Below, piece by piece: positions 1 to 8,318 of a stretch of DNA of 64,000 nt; within the stretch, counting starts at the first letter, position 1; each line of letters starts with the position of its first letter. The notes under the pieces were generated by a model. It did not search any database and was not told the origin of the DNA. It saw nothing but the letters and a program-made list of their open reading frames with translations. The stretch is from JBCBKL01 sp963922565 (lineage in GTDB: Bacteria; Pseudomonadota; Alphaproteobacteria; Rhodobacterales; Rhodobacteraceae). Position numbers and translations under genes: made by a program. The DNA lies in the NCBI GenBank assembly GCA_963922565.1, contig CAWUIQ010000009.1:38440-102439 (forward strand), in the 5' to 3' direction.

Positions 1-334
1 CAACCGCTTGCCCCGTCCGGGCGAGCAAAGGACCCAGAACGAGGATCGAGGCCCGCATTTTGCGCACGATGTCGTAGTGGGCGGTATGGTTGTCGAGGCC
101 ATGGGACGACAGGGCAATCACCTTGCCCTCTTGCAGGCTCGAAACCTCGGCGCCGAGTGATTGCAGCAGCAACGTCATCGTCCTGATGTCGCTGAGGCGC
201 GGCGCGTTCGTCAGCGTCAGCGGCTCTTCACTGAGCAGGGTTGCGGGCATCAATGTAAGGCAGGCGTTCTTGGCGCCCGCAATCGGTATCTGCCCGTTGA
301 GCGGGCCGTTGCCCCGCACCAGAATGCTATCCAT
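1..334 (-). CDS. murA: UDP-N-acetylglucosamine 1-carboxyvinyltransferase, N-terminal part (gene runs off the window)
   Basis: First committed step of peptidoglycan synthesis: transfer of enolpyruvate from PEP to UDP-GlcNAc in the cytoplasm. The translated N-terminus (MDSILVRGNGPLNGQIPIAG) carries the MurA opening, with the substrate-binding GAKNA segment near residue 21 and a later RxMRAS segment. The catalytic Cys loop lies outside the window. Only about 111 residues are present, so the gene is cut by the window edge and not broken. Its start overlaps the end of the small gene at 327-476, suggesting translational coupling. Confidence 0.9.
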   Translation of the reverse strand, partial: MDSILVRGNGPLNGQIPIAGAKNACLTLMPATLLSEEPLTLTNAPRLSDIRTMTLLLQSLGAEVSSLQEGKVIALSSHGLDNHTAHYDIVRKMRASILVLGPLLARTGQAV

Positions 335-476
335 CGTCCTGCTCCTTGCCTCTTTCCGCCGCGTACCGCGCCTTGGTCTGTGCCTTTCGCCGCGCAAGAT
401 TTGCCTTCAGCGCTGCCTTGAGGCGCGCCTCGCGGTCTTCATTTTTCCTGGGCTTCGGGGCGGTTTTTTCTGCCAT
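327..476 (-). CDS. Small basic conserved-type protein upstream of murA
   Basis: A 49-residue reading frame starts MAEKTAPKPRKNEDREARLK and ends KEQDDG. It is rich in Lys, Arg, Ala and Glu and predicted to be helical, with no membrane segment. Its stop lies inside the first codons of murA (8-bp overlap), and GC-rich third positions match the neighbours, which supports a real gene in a murA operon. No function is recognised. It could be a small nucleic-acid-binding protein, but that is only an inference from charge. Confidence 0.6.
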   Translation of the reverse strand: MAEKTAPKPRKNEDREARLKAALKANLARRKAQTKARYAAERGKEQDDG

Positions 477-519
477 GGAAACCCCATACAACAGGGGCTC
501 TGGATGGTCCAGAATGGGC

Positions 520-548
520 TTGCGCGGCTCATGTTTTGCGTCTAATCA
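520..548 (+). promoter_or_regulatory. Candidate sigma-70-type promoter of tRNA-Thr
   Basis: TTGCGC at 520-525 and TAATCA at 543-548 are separated by 17 bp, placing a start about 5 bp before the mature tRNA. The match to consensus is partial, so this is a position-based inference. Confidence 0.35.
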
Positions 549-559
549 CCCGCCACGGC

Positions 560-634
560 GCTGCTGTAGCTCAGTGGTAGAGCGCACCCTTGGTAAGGGT
601 GAGGTCGGGAGTTCAATCCTCCCCAGCAGCACCA
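560..634 (+). tRNA. tRNA-Thr (anticodon GGT)
   Basis: A full cloverleaf can be folded. The acceptor stem pairs GCTGCTG at 560-566 with CAGCAGC at 624-630, with a D-arm TAGCTCAGTGGTAGAGC. The anticodon stem CACCC/GGGTG holds the seven-base loop TTGGTAA (anticodon GGT, reading ACC). The T-arm contains GTTCAATC. The discriminator is A and CCA is encoded (632-634). The tRNA is alone, with no other tRNA adjacent. Confidence 0.97.
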
Positions 635-665
635 TCCCCATCAAAACCGGCGAGAATACCCAACC

Positions 666-1295
666 TCAGAGCCATTGCGCCCGCTCTGCAAGATCGGATC
701 GCGCTTTTCGCCACGTGCGTTCATCGACGAACCGGGGCGCCTTGCGCATGTAATCGAGGAATGCGGCACCATACCCTTTCACCAGCCACCGCTCTTCGTT
801 CAGGGCGAAGAGGAAGTAGACAAGAAACAGGACCGCCGCGAGAAGAAGGGTGAGAAATGACCCCGCCGCGACACCCATACCGGCCGTGGCCAGCACCGAG
901 AGGATATATTGCGGGTTGCGCGAATAGGCATAGAGACCGGTTGTAACCAGCCCCTCGGACCCGAAATAGGTATTCTCGATCCCCAGCAGCCGGTACCCCC
1001 AAAGCGTCAGCGCATAAGATACCGTCATCACCGGAATACCGATTGCATACCGCAGCCAATGCCCAGGCGCGGTCAGAACAAGATCAAGCAGGGCAACACA
1101 GACCGTCGCTGCGCAGAAGATGCGAAAGAGCCATAGGGCCGTCGCCTTTTTCCACTTCTCCTCTGCCGGCCAAAAGCTGAATGCCGGCCTGATCAGGTTC
1201 ATGATCAGAAGCCCGCAGAGCAGGCCCGCACTGGCCAGCGCAGTCCAGACGCCGCCGGTTCTGACTGGAGAAATGTAAGGCAAGATGTCTTGCAT
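666..1295 (-). CDS. Isoprenylcysteine carboxyl methyltransferase (ICMT)-like membrane protein
   Basis: 209-residue integral membrane protein with about five hydrophobic segments (around residues 18-40, 55-75, 82-100, 140-165). The C-terminal half has the ICMT/PEMT-type signature: TGLYAYSRNPQY (about 120-131), and a following NEERWLVKGYG.AFLDYMRK segment resembling the SAM-binding E-E-x-L-x-x-x-FG-x-x-Y block. Members methylate isoprenylcysteines or lipids using SAM; the bacterial substrate is generally unknown. It is divergent from phnC and shows no clear functional link to the phosphonate genes. Confidence 0.75.
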   Translation of the reverse strand: MQDILPYISPVRTGGVWTALASAGLLCGLLIMNLIRPAFSFWPAEEKWKKATALWLFRIFCAATVCVALLDLVLTAPGHWLRYAIGIPVMTVSYALTLWGYRLLGIENTYFGSEGLVTTGLYAYSRNPQYILSVLATAGMGVAAGSFLTLLLAAVLFLVYFLFALNEERWLVKGYGAAFLDYMRKAPRFVDERTWRKARSDLAERAQWL

Positions 1296-1560
1296 CGTAC
1301 GTTCCTTGCTTTGGCGGTTTGGTCCTGATTAGCGGCCCGCCGCACGGGCCACCTTGACCGAGCGCAAGTCTCGGGACTGCTCTCGCTCTGCGTGCATGGT
1401 GTGGAACTATGACATTTGTGTATCAGCTGGACGATTGGCACCGCTGCCATCGCGCATTTGATCGGTCGCGATCTCTGTATGACGGGCGCGCGCGAGCCGA
1501 CTGTGCACAAGTTTTTCGCATGTACACGGCAAAGTAGAAGGACCGCGAGAAGGACAGGCC
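1296..1560. other. Gene-less divergent intergenic region upstream of phnC
   Basis: Between the ICMT-like gene (minus) and phnC (plus). No convincing coding frame or structured RNA was seen here. The only clear signal is the Pho-box array at its right edge, annotated separately. Confidence 0.5.
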
Positions 1561-1600
1561 CAGTCACAAAACTTTCACGCATCTGATACATTTCCGATAC
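1561..1600 (+). promoter_or_regulatory. Pho-box array (PhoB-binding) upstream of phnC
   Basis: Four 7-mers in direct repeat with exact 11-bp periodicity: CAGTCAC (1561), CTTTCAC (1572), CTGATAC (1583), CCGATAC (1594), each followed by a 4-bp AT-rich spacer. This is the architecture of tandem PhoB half-sites (consensus close to CTGTCAT). It lies about 44 bp before the phnC start, so phosphate-starvation induction of phnCDE is expected. Confidence 0.8.
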
Positions 1601-1643
1601 CACCCACCCCGATACACCGCGCCGTAACGGACTGGGGGTGTGG

Positions 1644-2465
1644 ATGCTGAAAATCGACCGGCTGACCAAAACGTTTGGCCAGAACGTGGCCGTGAATAGC
1701 GCCACAATCGAGATCGACAAACCCGCGATGATCGGCATCATTGGCCGGTCCGGCGCCGGCAAAAGCACCCTCCTCCGCATGCTCAACCGCCTTACGGATG
1801 CCACGTCCGGGGCCGTTATGTTTGGCGGCGAAGACATCACTGCCCTGACCGGCGCAGCCAAACGCCGGTGGCAATCGCAGTGCGCGATGATCTTCCAGCA
1901 GTTCAACCTAGTCCCGCGCATGGACGTGGTTTCGAACGTGTTGCACGGCACACTGAACCGGCGGTCCACGCTGGCCACGATGTTCAACCTCTACCCCCAG
2001 GCCGACATCCATCAGGCGATCGACATTCTCGATCGCCTTGGCATTGCCGAACATGCTGCCAAACGGGCTGAGGCCTTGTCAGGGGGTCAGCAACAGCGGG
2101 TCGCCATCGCGCGGGCGCTGATGCAGGACCCCGAGGTCATTCTGGCGGACGAACCTATTGCCTCGCTTGATCCGATGAACGCCCAGGTCGTCATGCAATC
2201 GCTGCGGCGCATTCACGAGGAAGACGGGCGTATGGTGATCGCAAACCTGCATACGCTCGACACGGCGCGGCGCTATTGCGATCGGGTGATCGGGATGCGC
2301 GCCGGCAAGATCGTCTTCGATGCGACCCCTGACAAGCTGACAACAAGCATGGCCCGCGAGATCTATGGCGCGGGCGAAGAGTTTTCCGAGGCGGCCACCT
2401 CGACGGAGATCGAAGCGCTGAATGCCGCGGAAGCCGCGCGGATGGAGGCCGAAGCCTACGTCTGA
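1644..2465 (+). CDS. phnC: Phosphonate ABC transporter, ATP-binding protein
   Basis: Energises phosphonate import with PhnD and the two PhnE permeases. It has Walker A GRSGAGKST (about residues 34-42), the Q-loop region FQQFNLVPR, ABC signature LSGGQQQR, Walker B VILADEP, and a switch His in NLHTLD. The 273-residue length fits the family. ATG at 1644 is preferred because a GGGGG tract sits just upstream; GTG at 1638, two codons earlier, is also possible. It is first in phnCDE1E2, behind a Pho-box array. Confidence 0.95.
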   Translation: MLKIDRLTKTFGQNVAVNSATIEIDKPAMIGIIGRSGAGKSTLLRMLNRLTDATSGAVMFGGEDITALTGAAKRRWQSQCAMIFQQFNLVPRMDVVSNVLHGTLNRRSTLATMFNLYPQADIHQAIDILDRLGIAEHAAKRAEALSGGQQQRVAIARALMQDPEVILADEPIASLDPMNAQVVMQSLRRIHEEDGRMVIANLHTLDTARRYCDRVIGMRAGKIVFDATPDKLTTSMAREIYGAGEEFSEAATSTEIEALNAAEAARMEAEAYV

Positions 2466-2475
2466 CCATCAACCC

Positions 2476-2502
2476 CCCGCCGCATCCCGGCGGGTTTTTT
2501 TT
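2476..2502 (+). terminator. Intercistronic hairpin with T-tract between phnC and phnD
   Basis: CCCGCCG (2476-2482) pairs perfectly with CGGCGGG (2488-2494) around a 5-base loop and is followed by eight T. It has full intrinsic-terminator form but lies inside an apparent operon. It may act as a partial terminator/attenuator, or as a 3' stabiliser for processed phnC mRNA. Confidence 0.75.
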
Positions 2503-2521
2503 AAGTTCAACGGAGAGAACG

Positions 2522-3427
2522 ATGAAGAAACTGATTGCTGCCGCATTGGCGACAACGGCGCTGAGCACCGCCGCACTGGCCGAGGACATCACAGAATTCC
2601 GCATCGGCCTTCTGGGCGGAGAGAACGCGCAGGATCGCCTGAATTCGAACGAGTGTCTGCGGGCCTATACCGAAGAGCTGCTGGGCGTTCCGACCAAGCT
2701 GTTCGCCCCGGCCGACTATGCCGGTGTGATCCAGGGCCTCGTCGGCGGCACGCTCGACATGGCGTGGCTGGGCGCGTCGTCCTACGCGGCGACCTACCTG
2801 CAGAACCCCGACGCGGTCGAGCCGGTATTGGTTAAGATCAACCTCGACGGTTCTTACGGCTATCACTCGATCGGGTTTGCCCGCAAGGACAGCGGCATCA
2901 CTAACCTCGACGAGATGGAAGGCAAGGTGTTTGGCTTTGGCGATCCGAACTCGACCTCCGGCTACCTGATCCCTTCGATCGAGATCCCGCAGTACAAAGA
3001 CGGCGTGACGATGGACAGCGGCGAGTATTTTGGTGAAGTGAAGTTCACCGGCGGTCATGAACAAACCATTGTTGCGGTGAACAACGGCGACATCGACGGT
3101 GGCGTGACGTGGGCTGACGGTCAGGGCAACTGGGAAGACGGTTATAACTCAGGCGCGCTGCGCAAGGCAGTTGACGCCGGTCTCATCGACATGAACGACC
3201 TCGTCCAGATCTGGAAGTCAAAGCCCATCCCCGAAGGTCCGATCGTTCTGCGCAAGTCGTTGCCTGACGACGTAAAGGCCTCGATGACTGCGCTGGTCGA
3301 CAACATGTACGACACTGATCGCGACTGCACCTACAACATCTCGGCGGGTGACTCGCTGGGCTTCGACCCGATCACACACGACGCGTATGTCTCGGTGATC
3401 GAAGCACGCAAAGCCAAATCCAACTGA
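2522..3427 (+). CDS. phnD: Phosphonate ABC transporter, periplasmic substrate-binding protein
   Basis: Captures phosphonates in the periplasm and delivers them to PhnE. A Sec signal peptide covers about residues 1-20 (MKKLIAAALATTALSTAALA, cleavage before EDI). Mature-protein features typical of PhnD follow: FRIGLLGGEN, the segment GGTLDMAWLGASSY, and GFGDPNSTSGYLIP. An AGGAGA-like ribosome-binding site (CGGAGAG) precedes the ATG. It is flanked by hairpins on both sides, as often seen where a binding-protein message must be more abundant than those of its transporter partners. Confidence 0.96.
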   Translation: MKKLIAAALATTALSTAALAEDITEFRIGLLGGENAQDRLNSNECLRAYTEELLGVPTKLFAPADYAGVIQGLVGGTLDMAWLGASSYAATYLQNPDAVEPVLVKINLDGSYGYHSIGFARKDSGITNLDEMEGKVFGFGDPNSTSGYLIPSIEIPQYKDGVTMDSGEYFGEVKFTGGHEQTIVAVNNGDIDGGVTWADGQGNWEDGYNSGALRKAVDAGLIDMNDLVQIWKSKPIPEGPIVLRKSLPDDVKASMTALVDNMYDTDRDCTYNISAGDSLGFDPITHDAYVSVIEARKAKSN

Positions 3428-3441
3428 TTTCAGCACTTTCG

Positions 3442-3475
3442 GCCGGGTCCCTTCCGGGGGCCCGGCAATTCTTTT
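3442..3475 (+). terminator. Intercistronic hairpin after phnD
   Basis: GCCGGG (3442-3447) pairs with CCCGGC (3461-3466), and inside it CCC (3449-3451) pairs with GGG (3458-3460). A short T-run follows (3472-3475). It is likely an mRNA-stabilising or partially terminating hairpin between phnD and phnE1. Confidence 0.6.
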
Positions 3476-3486
3476 TCGAGGTTGGA

Positions 3487-4368
3487 ATGAGCGACGCAAC
3501 AGCCCCCGGTCATGCACCGGGCACTATCCACAGCGACTACATCGCGCTGACGCGGCAAAAGCGTCTTTACACATTTGTCATCCTTGTCGTTTTCATCGCC
3601 CTGATGGTGAGCGGCTTTTCGATCGCCGGTCAGCGGAATGCCGGATCGTTCTGGGACGGCATCGACAACTTTTTCGACTATCCGTCCGAACTGGTTCTTG
3701 AGGCGAGCCAAAAGCTGACAGAACTGCCCGGCCACTTTATCACGTTCTTCCCCGCGCTGGTCGAAACCGTGAATATCGCTGCGGCGGCGACCCTTCTGGG
3801 CACGTTGGTTGGCATCGTCTTGTCCCTGCTGGCGACCCGCGGCTTGGCGCTTTGGCCACGGCTGGTTCCTGTCTTTCGGCGGATTACAGACATCGCCCGG
3901 GCGATACCGGAAATCGTCGTCGCCCTCGTGCTGATCTTTATACTGGGCGGTGGCCCCGTCCCCGCCATGATCGCGATTGCGATCCACACGGCAGGGGCCA
4001 TGGGCAAGCTGTTTTCCGAAGTGAACGAAAACGCCGATCTGAAGCCGGTCGAGGGCTTGGCATCTGTGGGCGCCAATTGGAGCCAGCGCATGATGCTGGG
4101 CGTCGTTCCCCAGGTGGCGCCGAATTGGCTGAGCTATGCCCTTCTGCGGTTTGAGATCAACGTGCGTGCATCCGCGATCCTCGGCTTTGTCGGTGCGGGC
4201 GGCCTTGGCTACGAACTCAAGAACGCGATCTCGTGGGGTCAGGGACGTTATGACGAGGCGGCGGCGATATTCCTTCTGCTCTTTGTGACCATCGTGATCA
4301 TCGATCAAATCTCGAGCCATTACCGCGATCAGCTCACCCACGGTTCCAAACGGGAGCGCCGCGCATGA
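3487..4368 (+). CDS. phnE: Phosphonate ABC transporter permease, PhnE1
   Basis: 293-residue inner-membrane permease with about six hydrophobic helices, the first at about 28-48. The cytoplasmic EAA-like coupling loop is seen in the EGLASVGANW..RMMLGVVPQ region (about 190-212), and the FVGAGGLGYEL motif of the PhnE family near residue 240. It overlaps the next permease gene by 4 bp (ATGA), so the two are translationally coupled and probably form a heterodimeric channel. Confidence 0.95.
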   Translation: MSDATAPGHAPGTIHSDYIALTRQKRLYTFVILVVFIALMVSGFSIAGQRNAGSFWDGIDNFFDYPSELVLEASQKLTELPGHFITFFPALVETVNIAAAATLLGTLVGIVLSLLATRGLALWPRLVPVFRRITDIARAIPEIVVALVLIFILGGGPVPAMIAIAIHTAGAMGKLFSEVNENADLKPVEGLASVGANWSQRMMLGVVPQVAPNWLSYALLRFEINVRASAILGFVGAGGLGYELKNAISWGQGRYDEAAAIFLLLFVTIVIIDQISSHYRDQLTHGSKRERRA

Positions 4369-5678
4369 CCATGCTCGACACAGCCGACCTGAAGGGTGGC
4401 GCGGACCGGATGATGGCCCGCAAACGGACCGTAGCGATTGCCCTGCCTGCGCTGGTTCTGGCCTACCTCACCTACGTCTTTTTTGCCTTCAACGTTCCTG
4501 ACCTGATCCAGCGGGCCAGCGGCGACAACGCCCGTGCCCTCGTGGCGGACACATACAGCCACAAGGTTCACGTCGCCCGGGATAACCGATCCGGCGATAT
4601 TCGCATTGCCATCGAGGGCGAAAACAAAGGGGCCTACCCGACTGGCGAAAGCCCCGATTGGGTCGAACTGGGGGACGAAACGACGGTGATCGACCTTGGC
4701 GATGGCCATGTGGTCACCTACGCACCCGACAACGTCGTGACGTATGACATCCCCGGCTATGGCCTGATCACCGCTCAGGTGCAGGGCGGGGTTCAGCAAA
4801 CCTTCCCAACGGATGAGCTGCCAGAATGGATCAACTCTTCACGCAACCGGCTGGCCATCACGACCGATGCAGGCCGCCTGACCGTGACCCGCAACCGGAC
4901 CGAGGTCTTTCGCTACTTCGTCGGATGGGAGCTGTTCTTTTTCACGCTCGACAGCCCCTATCACGGCATTGGCTTTGGCGAAGTCATCGGTCGCGCCTTT
5001 GGCGGTGAGGCCAGCGCGATACTGGATGACTTCTGGAACAACGCCATGTGGCGACACAAGGATGTCGCCTGGGCGATCTTCGAGACGATCCTGATGGCAT
5101 TCCTTGGGACGATGGGGGCCGCCATACTGGCGCTTCCACTCGCATTCCTTGCAGCCAAGAACTTTGCCCCCCTGGCCGCCATACGGTTCGCGGCGCGACG
5201 GTTCTTTGACTTCGTGCGGGGCGTCGACGCCCTGATCTGGACGATTATACTCAGCCGCGCCTTTGGCCTTGGGCCTCTGACCGGGGCGCTGGCTATCCTG
5301 ATCACGGACACCGGCAGCTTTGGCAAACTCTTTTCGGAAGCGCTGGAGAATGTGGACAGCAAGCAGATCGAAGGGGTCCAATCGACCGGGGCCAAGCCGG
5401 TGCAGCGCTACCGCTTTGGGGTAATCCCACAGATCACGCCCGTCCTGCTTAGTCAGGTGCTCTATTTCCTCGAATCCAACACGCGATCGGCGACGGTTGT
5501 CGGTGCGATCACGGGCGGCGGTATCGGGCTTTTGCTGACCCAGGCCATCATCACCCAAAAGGACTGGGAAGAGGTCACTTACTACATCCTCCTGATCGTG
5601 CTTATGGTGATCTTCATGGATTGGGTTTCCGGCATGCTGCGACGCCGCCTGATCCGAGGTGACGAGAGCGGGCACTAG
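4365..5678 (+). CDS. phnE: Phosphonate ABC transporter permease, PhnE2 with large periplasmic insertion
   Basis: 437-residue permease, well above the roughly 260-290 residues typical of PhnE. TM1 is at about 23-45; an unusually long hydrophilic, beta-rich stretch (about 46-180) follows before the canonical permease core. The core has the GVQSTGAKPVQRYRFGVIPQ coupling loop and ITGGGIGLLL. By the positive-inside rule the insertion should face the periplasm, where it could contact PhnD. Long second permeases of this kind occur in alphaproteobacterial phn operons. Confidence 0.93.
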   Translation: MTMLDTADLKGGADRMMARKRTVAIALPALVLAYLTYVFFAFNVPDLIQRASGDNARALVADTYSHKVHVARDNRSGDIRIAIEGENKGAYPTGESPDWVELGDETTVIDLGDGHVVTYAPDNVVTYDIPGYGLITAQVQGGVQQTFPTDELPEWINSSRNRLAITTDAGRLTVTRNRTEVFRYFVGWELFFFTLDSPYHGIGFGEVIGRAFGGEASAILDDFWNNAMWRHKDVAWAIFETILMAFLGTMGAAILALPLAFLAAKNFAPLAAIRFAARRFFDFVRGVDALIWTIILSRAFGLGPLTGALAILITDTGSFGKLFSEALENVDSKQIEGVQSTGAKPVQRYRFGVIPQITPVLLSQVLYFLESNTRSATVVGAITGGGIGLLLTQAIITQKDWEEVTYYILLIVLMVIFMDWVSGMLRRRLIRGDESGH

Positions 5679-5727
5679 CCCGGTCCCGACACGACTGCCA
5701 ATAACAAACCTCGGACCCGCTCGACCA

Positions 5728-6387
5728 ATGCCCAGACTATCCGCCGACGAACCGCTGATCCACACCGACTGCTTTGTCGAAAACTGCTCATTCGGGGCGT
5801 TTACCGAAGTTGGCCGCGGATCGGTCATTCTGAACTCGACCCTTGGGGATTATTCATACTGCTCCAGGCAATGCGATTTCGCAAACGCACGGATCGGCAA
5901 GTTCGCCAACATCGCATCCAACGTCCGGATCGGGGCCACTGACCACCCGATGGATAAGGCGTCGATGCATCATTTCCTCTATCGGTCAGCTTCTTATTGG
6001 GACGACATCGAGGATGACGCAGACTGGTTCGATGCCCGACGCGCCCGCATCGCGACCGTAGGCCACGATACATGGATCGGCCATGCCGCGATGATCAAAC
6101 CAGAGGTCACAATCGGCAATGGCGCGGTCGTCGGCGCGGGCACGGTGGTGACAAAGGACGTGCCGCCTTACGCTGTGGTCGTTGGCAACCCGGGCAAGGT
6201 GATAAGGGTGCGCTTCGCCGACGCCATCATCGAACGGCTGGACGCCCTAGCCTGGTGGAACTGGGACCACGATGCCCTGCGCGCTGCGCTGATGGATTTC
6301 CGGGCGCTCAAGGCGGAAGAGTTTCTTGAGAAGTACGAAACCCAGCCTATTCGGCAGCGACCTGAACGGCGTGACCAATCTGGCTGA
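5728..6387 (+). CDS. Hexapeptide-repeat acyltransferase of the phosphonate-locus family
   Basis: A 219-residue left-handed beta-helix acetyltransferase (LbetaH). Isoleucine-patch repeats run through the N-terminal half, followed by GHDTWIGHAAMIKPEVTIGN and VVGAGTVVTKDVPPYAVVVG, the usual CoA-binding C-terminal coils. It resembles the hexapeptide transferase family found in phosphonate clusters, whose substrate is not established; N-acetylation of an aminoalkylphosphonate is an inference. ATG 5728 was chosen because residues upstream of it do not look like the family. The 3' end overlaps the convergent PhnM-like gene by 41 bp. Confidence 0.85.
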   Translation: MPRLSADEPLIHTDCFVENCSFGAFTEVGRGSVILNSTLGDYSYCSRQCDFANARIGKFANIASNVRIGATDHPMDKASMHHFLYRSASYWDDIEDDADWFDARRARIATVGHDTWIGHAAMIKPEVTIGNGAVVGAGTVVTKDVPPYAVVVGNPGKVIRVRFADAIIERLDALAWWNWDHDALRAALMDFRALKAEEFLEKYETQPIRQRPERRDQSG

Positions 6388-7528
6388 CCCGTGCGGCCAG
6401 CTCGCCGCACAGATGGGTCCAACGCCCACCCGACATGGTCCCTTCAATCGCGCGCGTGGCTTCGTTCACGATGGTAAGGTCGGCCCTGCGGCCTTGTTCG
6501 ATCACGCCCCGGTCGTTCATGCCCATGATACGCGCCGGGTTGGCCGAGATCATCATCCATGCGTCAGCAAGCGGCATGATCCCGCGATCTGACAGGGCAA
6601 AGGCAGCCTGAGACAGCGCGGGGTAATAATAGTCCGACACCAAGGCATCGCAGGCGCGATGTTCGATCAGTATCTCGGCGGAAACGTTGCCCGATTGGCT
6701 GGCGCCACGCACGACGTTGGGGGCACCCATGAGAATGGGATCCTCCCACGTCCGAGCCACCACGGCGGCCCCCATCGATGTCGGAAACTCGCAAATCTTG
6801 GCGCCGATCATCGAAAACCGTTCGCGTGTCGCGCCATCCGGATCGTCATGGCTGCCGTACCGCACGCCCATCCGGTCAAACGCGGTCGCGAGGTTGCACA
6901 AGTACCGGGGGACCTCTTTCTCACGTGCCTTGCAGCTTTGAACGAGATCCATGTGCTCTTGCGGTGATCGACCGGCCTTGTTGGCCCATAGACGCAGCGA
7001 GTCCGGATCCTTGATCGACAGATCGACCGCTTCGGACAGGTGATCGTTGAACACCACATAGCTGACGCGATGGCGCTGAACCGTCTCGATCAGGCGTTCC
7101 TGCGTGTCCATAGTATGCGTTTCACACCGCAGCTGAACGCGAAGATCGGTCGCCATCTCGCTGCTGTACGATGCGTGGGCCTGAAGGAAATCCTCGGCAT
7201 AGTCGGGGCCGCGCAAGCCGCCCTCCCACGACCAGCTTTGCGCCATCCAGGCCGTCGTCACGCCGTTTGCGGCAGCGTCCCGGTCGGTCGCGATCAACCC
7301 GGTCCGCATCGGGAACGGCGCCGTCGGACGCGGCGCCATATGCCGTTCGAACGCGTCACCGTGCAGATCGACGATGCCCGGGAGAACAAGATAACCGCTC
7401 AGATCGACCGCTGGCAGCGACCCATCAGTCAACACACCGCTCTCAACGCACAGTTGAGCGTCGGCGAATGCTGTGCCGTATAGAACGCGCGCACCAACGA
7501 TGCGCAGTCTGGTTGAGCTTGCGGACAT
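6347..7528 (-). CDS. phnM: PhnM-like amidohydrolase (second paralogue)
   Basis: 393-residue amidohydrolase-superfamily protein of the PhnM group (RPnTP diphosphatase family). It keeps LPGIVDLHGDAFERHMAPRP, SHDD and GAPNVVRG. Compared with the phnM at 14663 it has LHGDAFERH in place of LHTDNLERH, and GASQSGN in place of GGSHSGN, so a His near the metal site is replaced by Gln. It may act on a different ester or be specialised. It is transcribed away from the operon with phnF, 79 bp downstream of it. Confidence 0.85.
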   Translation of the reverse strand: MSASSTRLRIVGARVLYGTAFADAQLCVESGVLTDGSLPAVDLSGYLVLPGIVDLHGDAFERHMAPRPTAPFPMRTGLIATDRDAAANGVTTAWMAQSWSWEGGLRGPDYAEDFLQAHASYSSEMATDLRVQLRCETHTMDTQERLIETVQRHRVSYVVFNDHLSEAVDLSIKDPDSLRLWANKAGRSPQEHMDLVQSCKAREKEVPRYLCNLATAFDRMGVRYGSHDDPDGATRERFSMIGAKICEFPTSMGAAVVARTWEDPILMGAPNVVRGASQSGNVSAEILIEHRACDALVSDYYYPALSQAAFALSDRGIMPLADAWMMISANPARIMGMNDRGVIEQGRRADLTIVNEATRAIEGTMSGGRWTHLCGELAARVSQIGHAVQVAAE

Positions 7529-7607
7529 ATCTCTGCTCTGTGCACCGGTTTTCTGGTGTTAATAGCCTGTGGATATGTCGGCTGCGTGACATTCCCGTAA
7601 AAAGTGA

Positions 7608-8318
7608 TCACGGATCCGATAGGGTGAGCGTAACGCGATCACCGGCAAACCAGGTATGCCCGTACTGTATCGGGGTACCGTCTGGCGCGACTTCGACGGA
7701 AACGGTCCGCAGGATGGGGTCGCCTTCCCGGATCTGCAAATGCAAAGCCTGGGTTGGTGTCGCCCGCTTGGCCGTCAGCCGGGTCGACGACCGCGTGTAG
7801 TCCGAGATCCCCGCTCTGGCGAAAGCCTCGGTAACGGAACCCGTCTCGGTCAGATCAACGAGGAAGTCTGGGAATGCCTTGGCGGGATATGCACCGCGAA
7901 AAATCGCAATAGGCTGTCCGTCGGCCAGGCTCAAACCCTCCTGAACATGGACGAGCGCTCCCTCGTCCAGGTGCAGGGCATCCGCCTCATCGGAATTCGC
8001 TCGCCGGGTTTCGCTTGTCAGGATCTCACGTGCCGGTGTTCGTCCCGCGGCGCGGAGGTTCTGGTGGTAGCGCACCCGGCGACCAATGGGATACTCGGTT
8101 GGGTTGAGGGCGACGAATACCCCCGCACCTCGGCGGGAATGAACGACGCCGTCATCAGCCAAGGCTCCAAGGGCATGACGGACGGTATGACGATTGACGC
8201 CAAAGCGGGATGCAAGCTGTGCCTCGGTCGGCAGCTTGTCTCCCGCCTTGTATTGCCCTGCTGCGATCTCATCGGAAAGCGTCGCGGCAATCGATTTCCA
8301 GATTAGTGTACGCGGCAT
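7608..8318 (-). CDS. phnF: Phosphonate locus transcriptional regulator, GntR/HutC family
   Basis: 236 residues. A winged-helix GntR domain covers about 1-70 (KSIAATLSDEIAAGQYKAGDKLP..., FGVNRHTVRHALGALADDG), and a UTRA effector-binding domain about 90-230. It probably represses the divergent phnGHIJ operon until a ligand appears. Its ATG directly abuts the Pho-box array of the divergent promoter, leaving almost no leader on this side of the Pho box. Confidence 0.92.
   Translation of the reverse strand: MPRTLIWKSIAATLSDEIAAGQYKAGDKLPTEAQLASRFGVNRHTVRHALGALADDGVVHSRRGAGVFVALNPTEYPIGRRVRYHQNLRAAGRTPAREILTSETRRANSDEADALHLDEGALVHVQEGLSLADGQPIAIFRGAYPAKAFPDFLVDLTETGSVTEAFARAGISDYTRSSTRLTAKRATPTQALHLQIREGDPILRTVSVEVAPDGTPIQYGHTWFAGDRVTLTLSDP

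Noticed and set aside
1205..1987. 260-residue minus-strand frame over the phnC 5' region
   Set aside because: Antisense to phnC and the Pho-box region; Arg/Ser/Cys-rich composition with no domain; a shadow of the real gene.
3430..4341. 303-residue minus-strand frame opposite phnE1
   Set aside because: Composition is typical of antisense to a membrane-protein gene; phnE1 has full family motifs.
4839..5828. 329-residue minus-strand frame opposite phnE2
   Set aside because: Covers the permease core in antisense; no recognisable motif; Arg/Gly/Asp-rich shadow.
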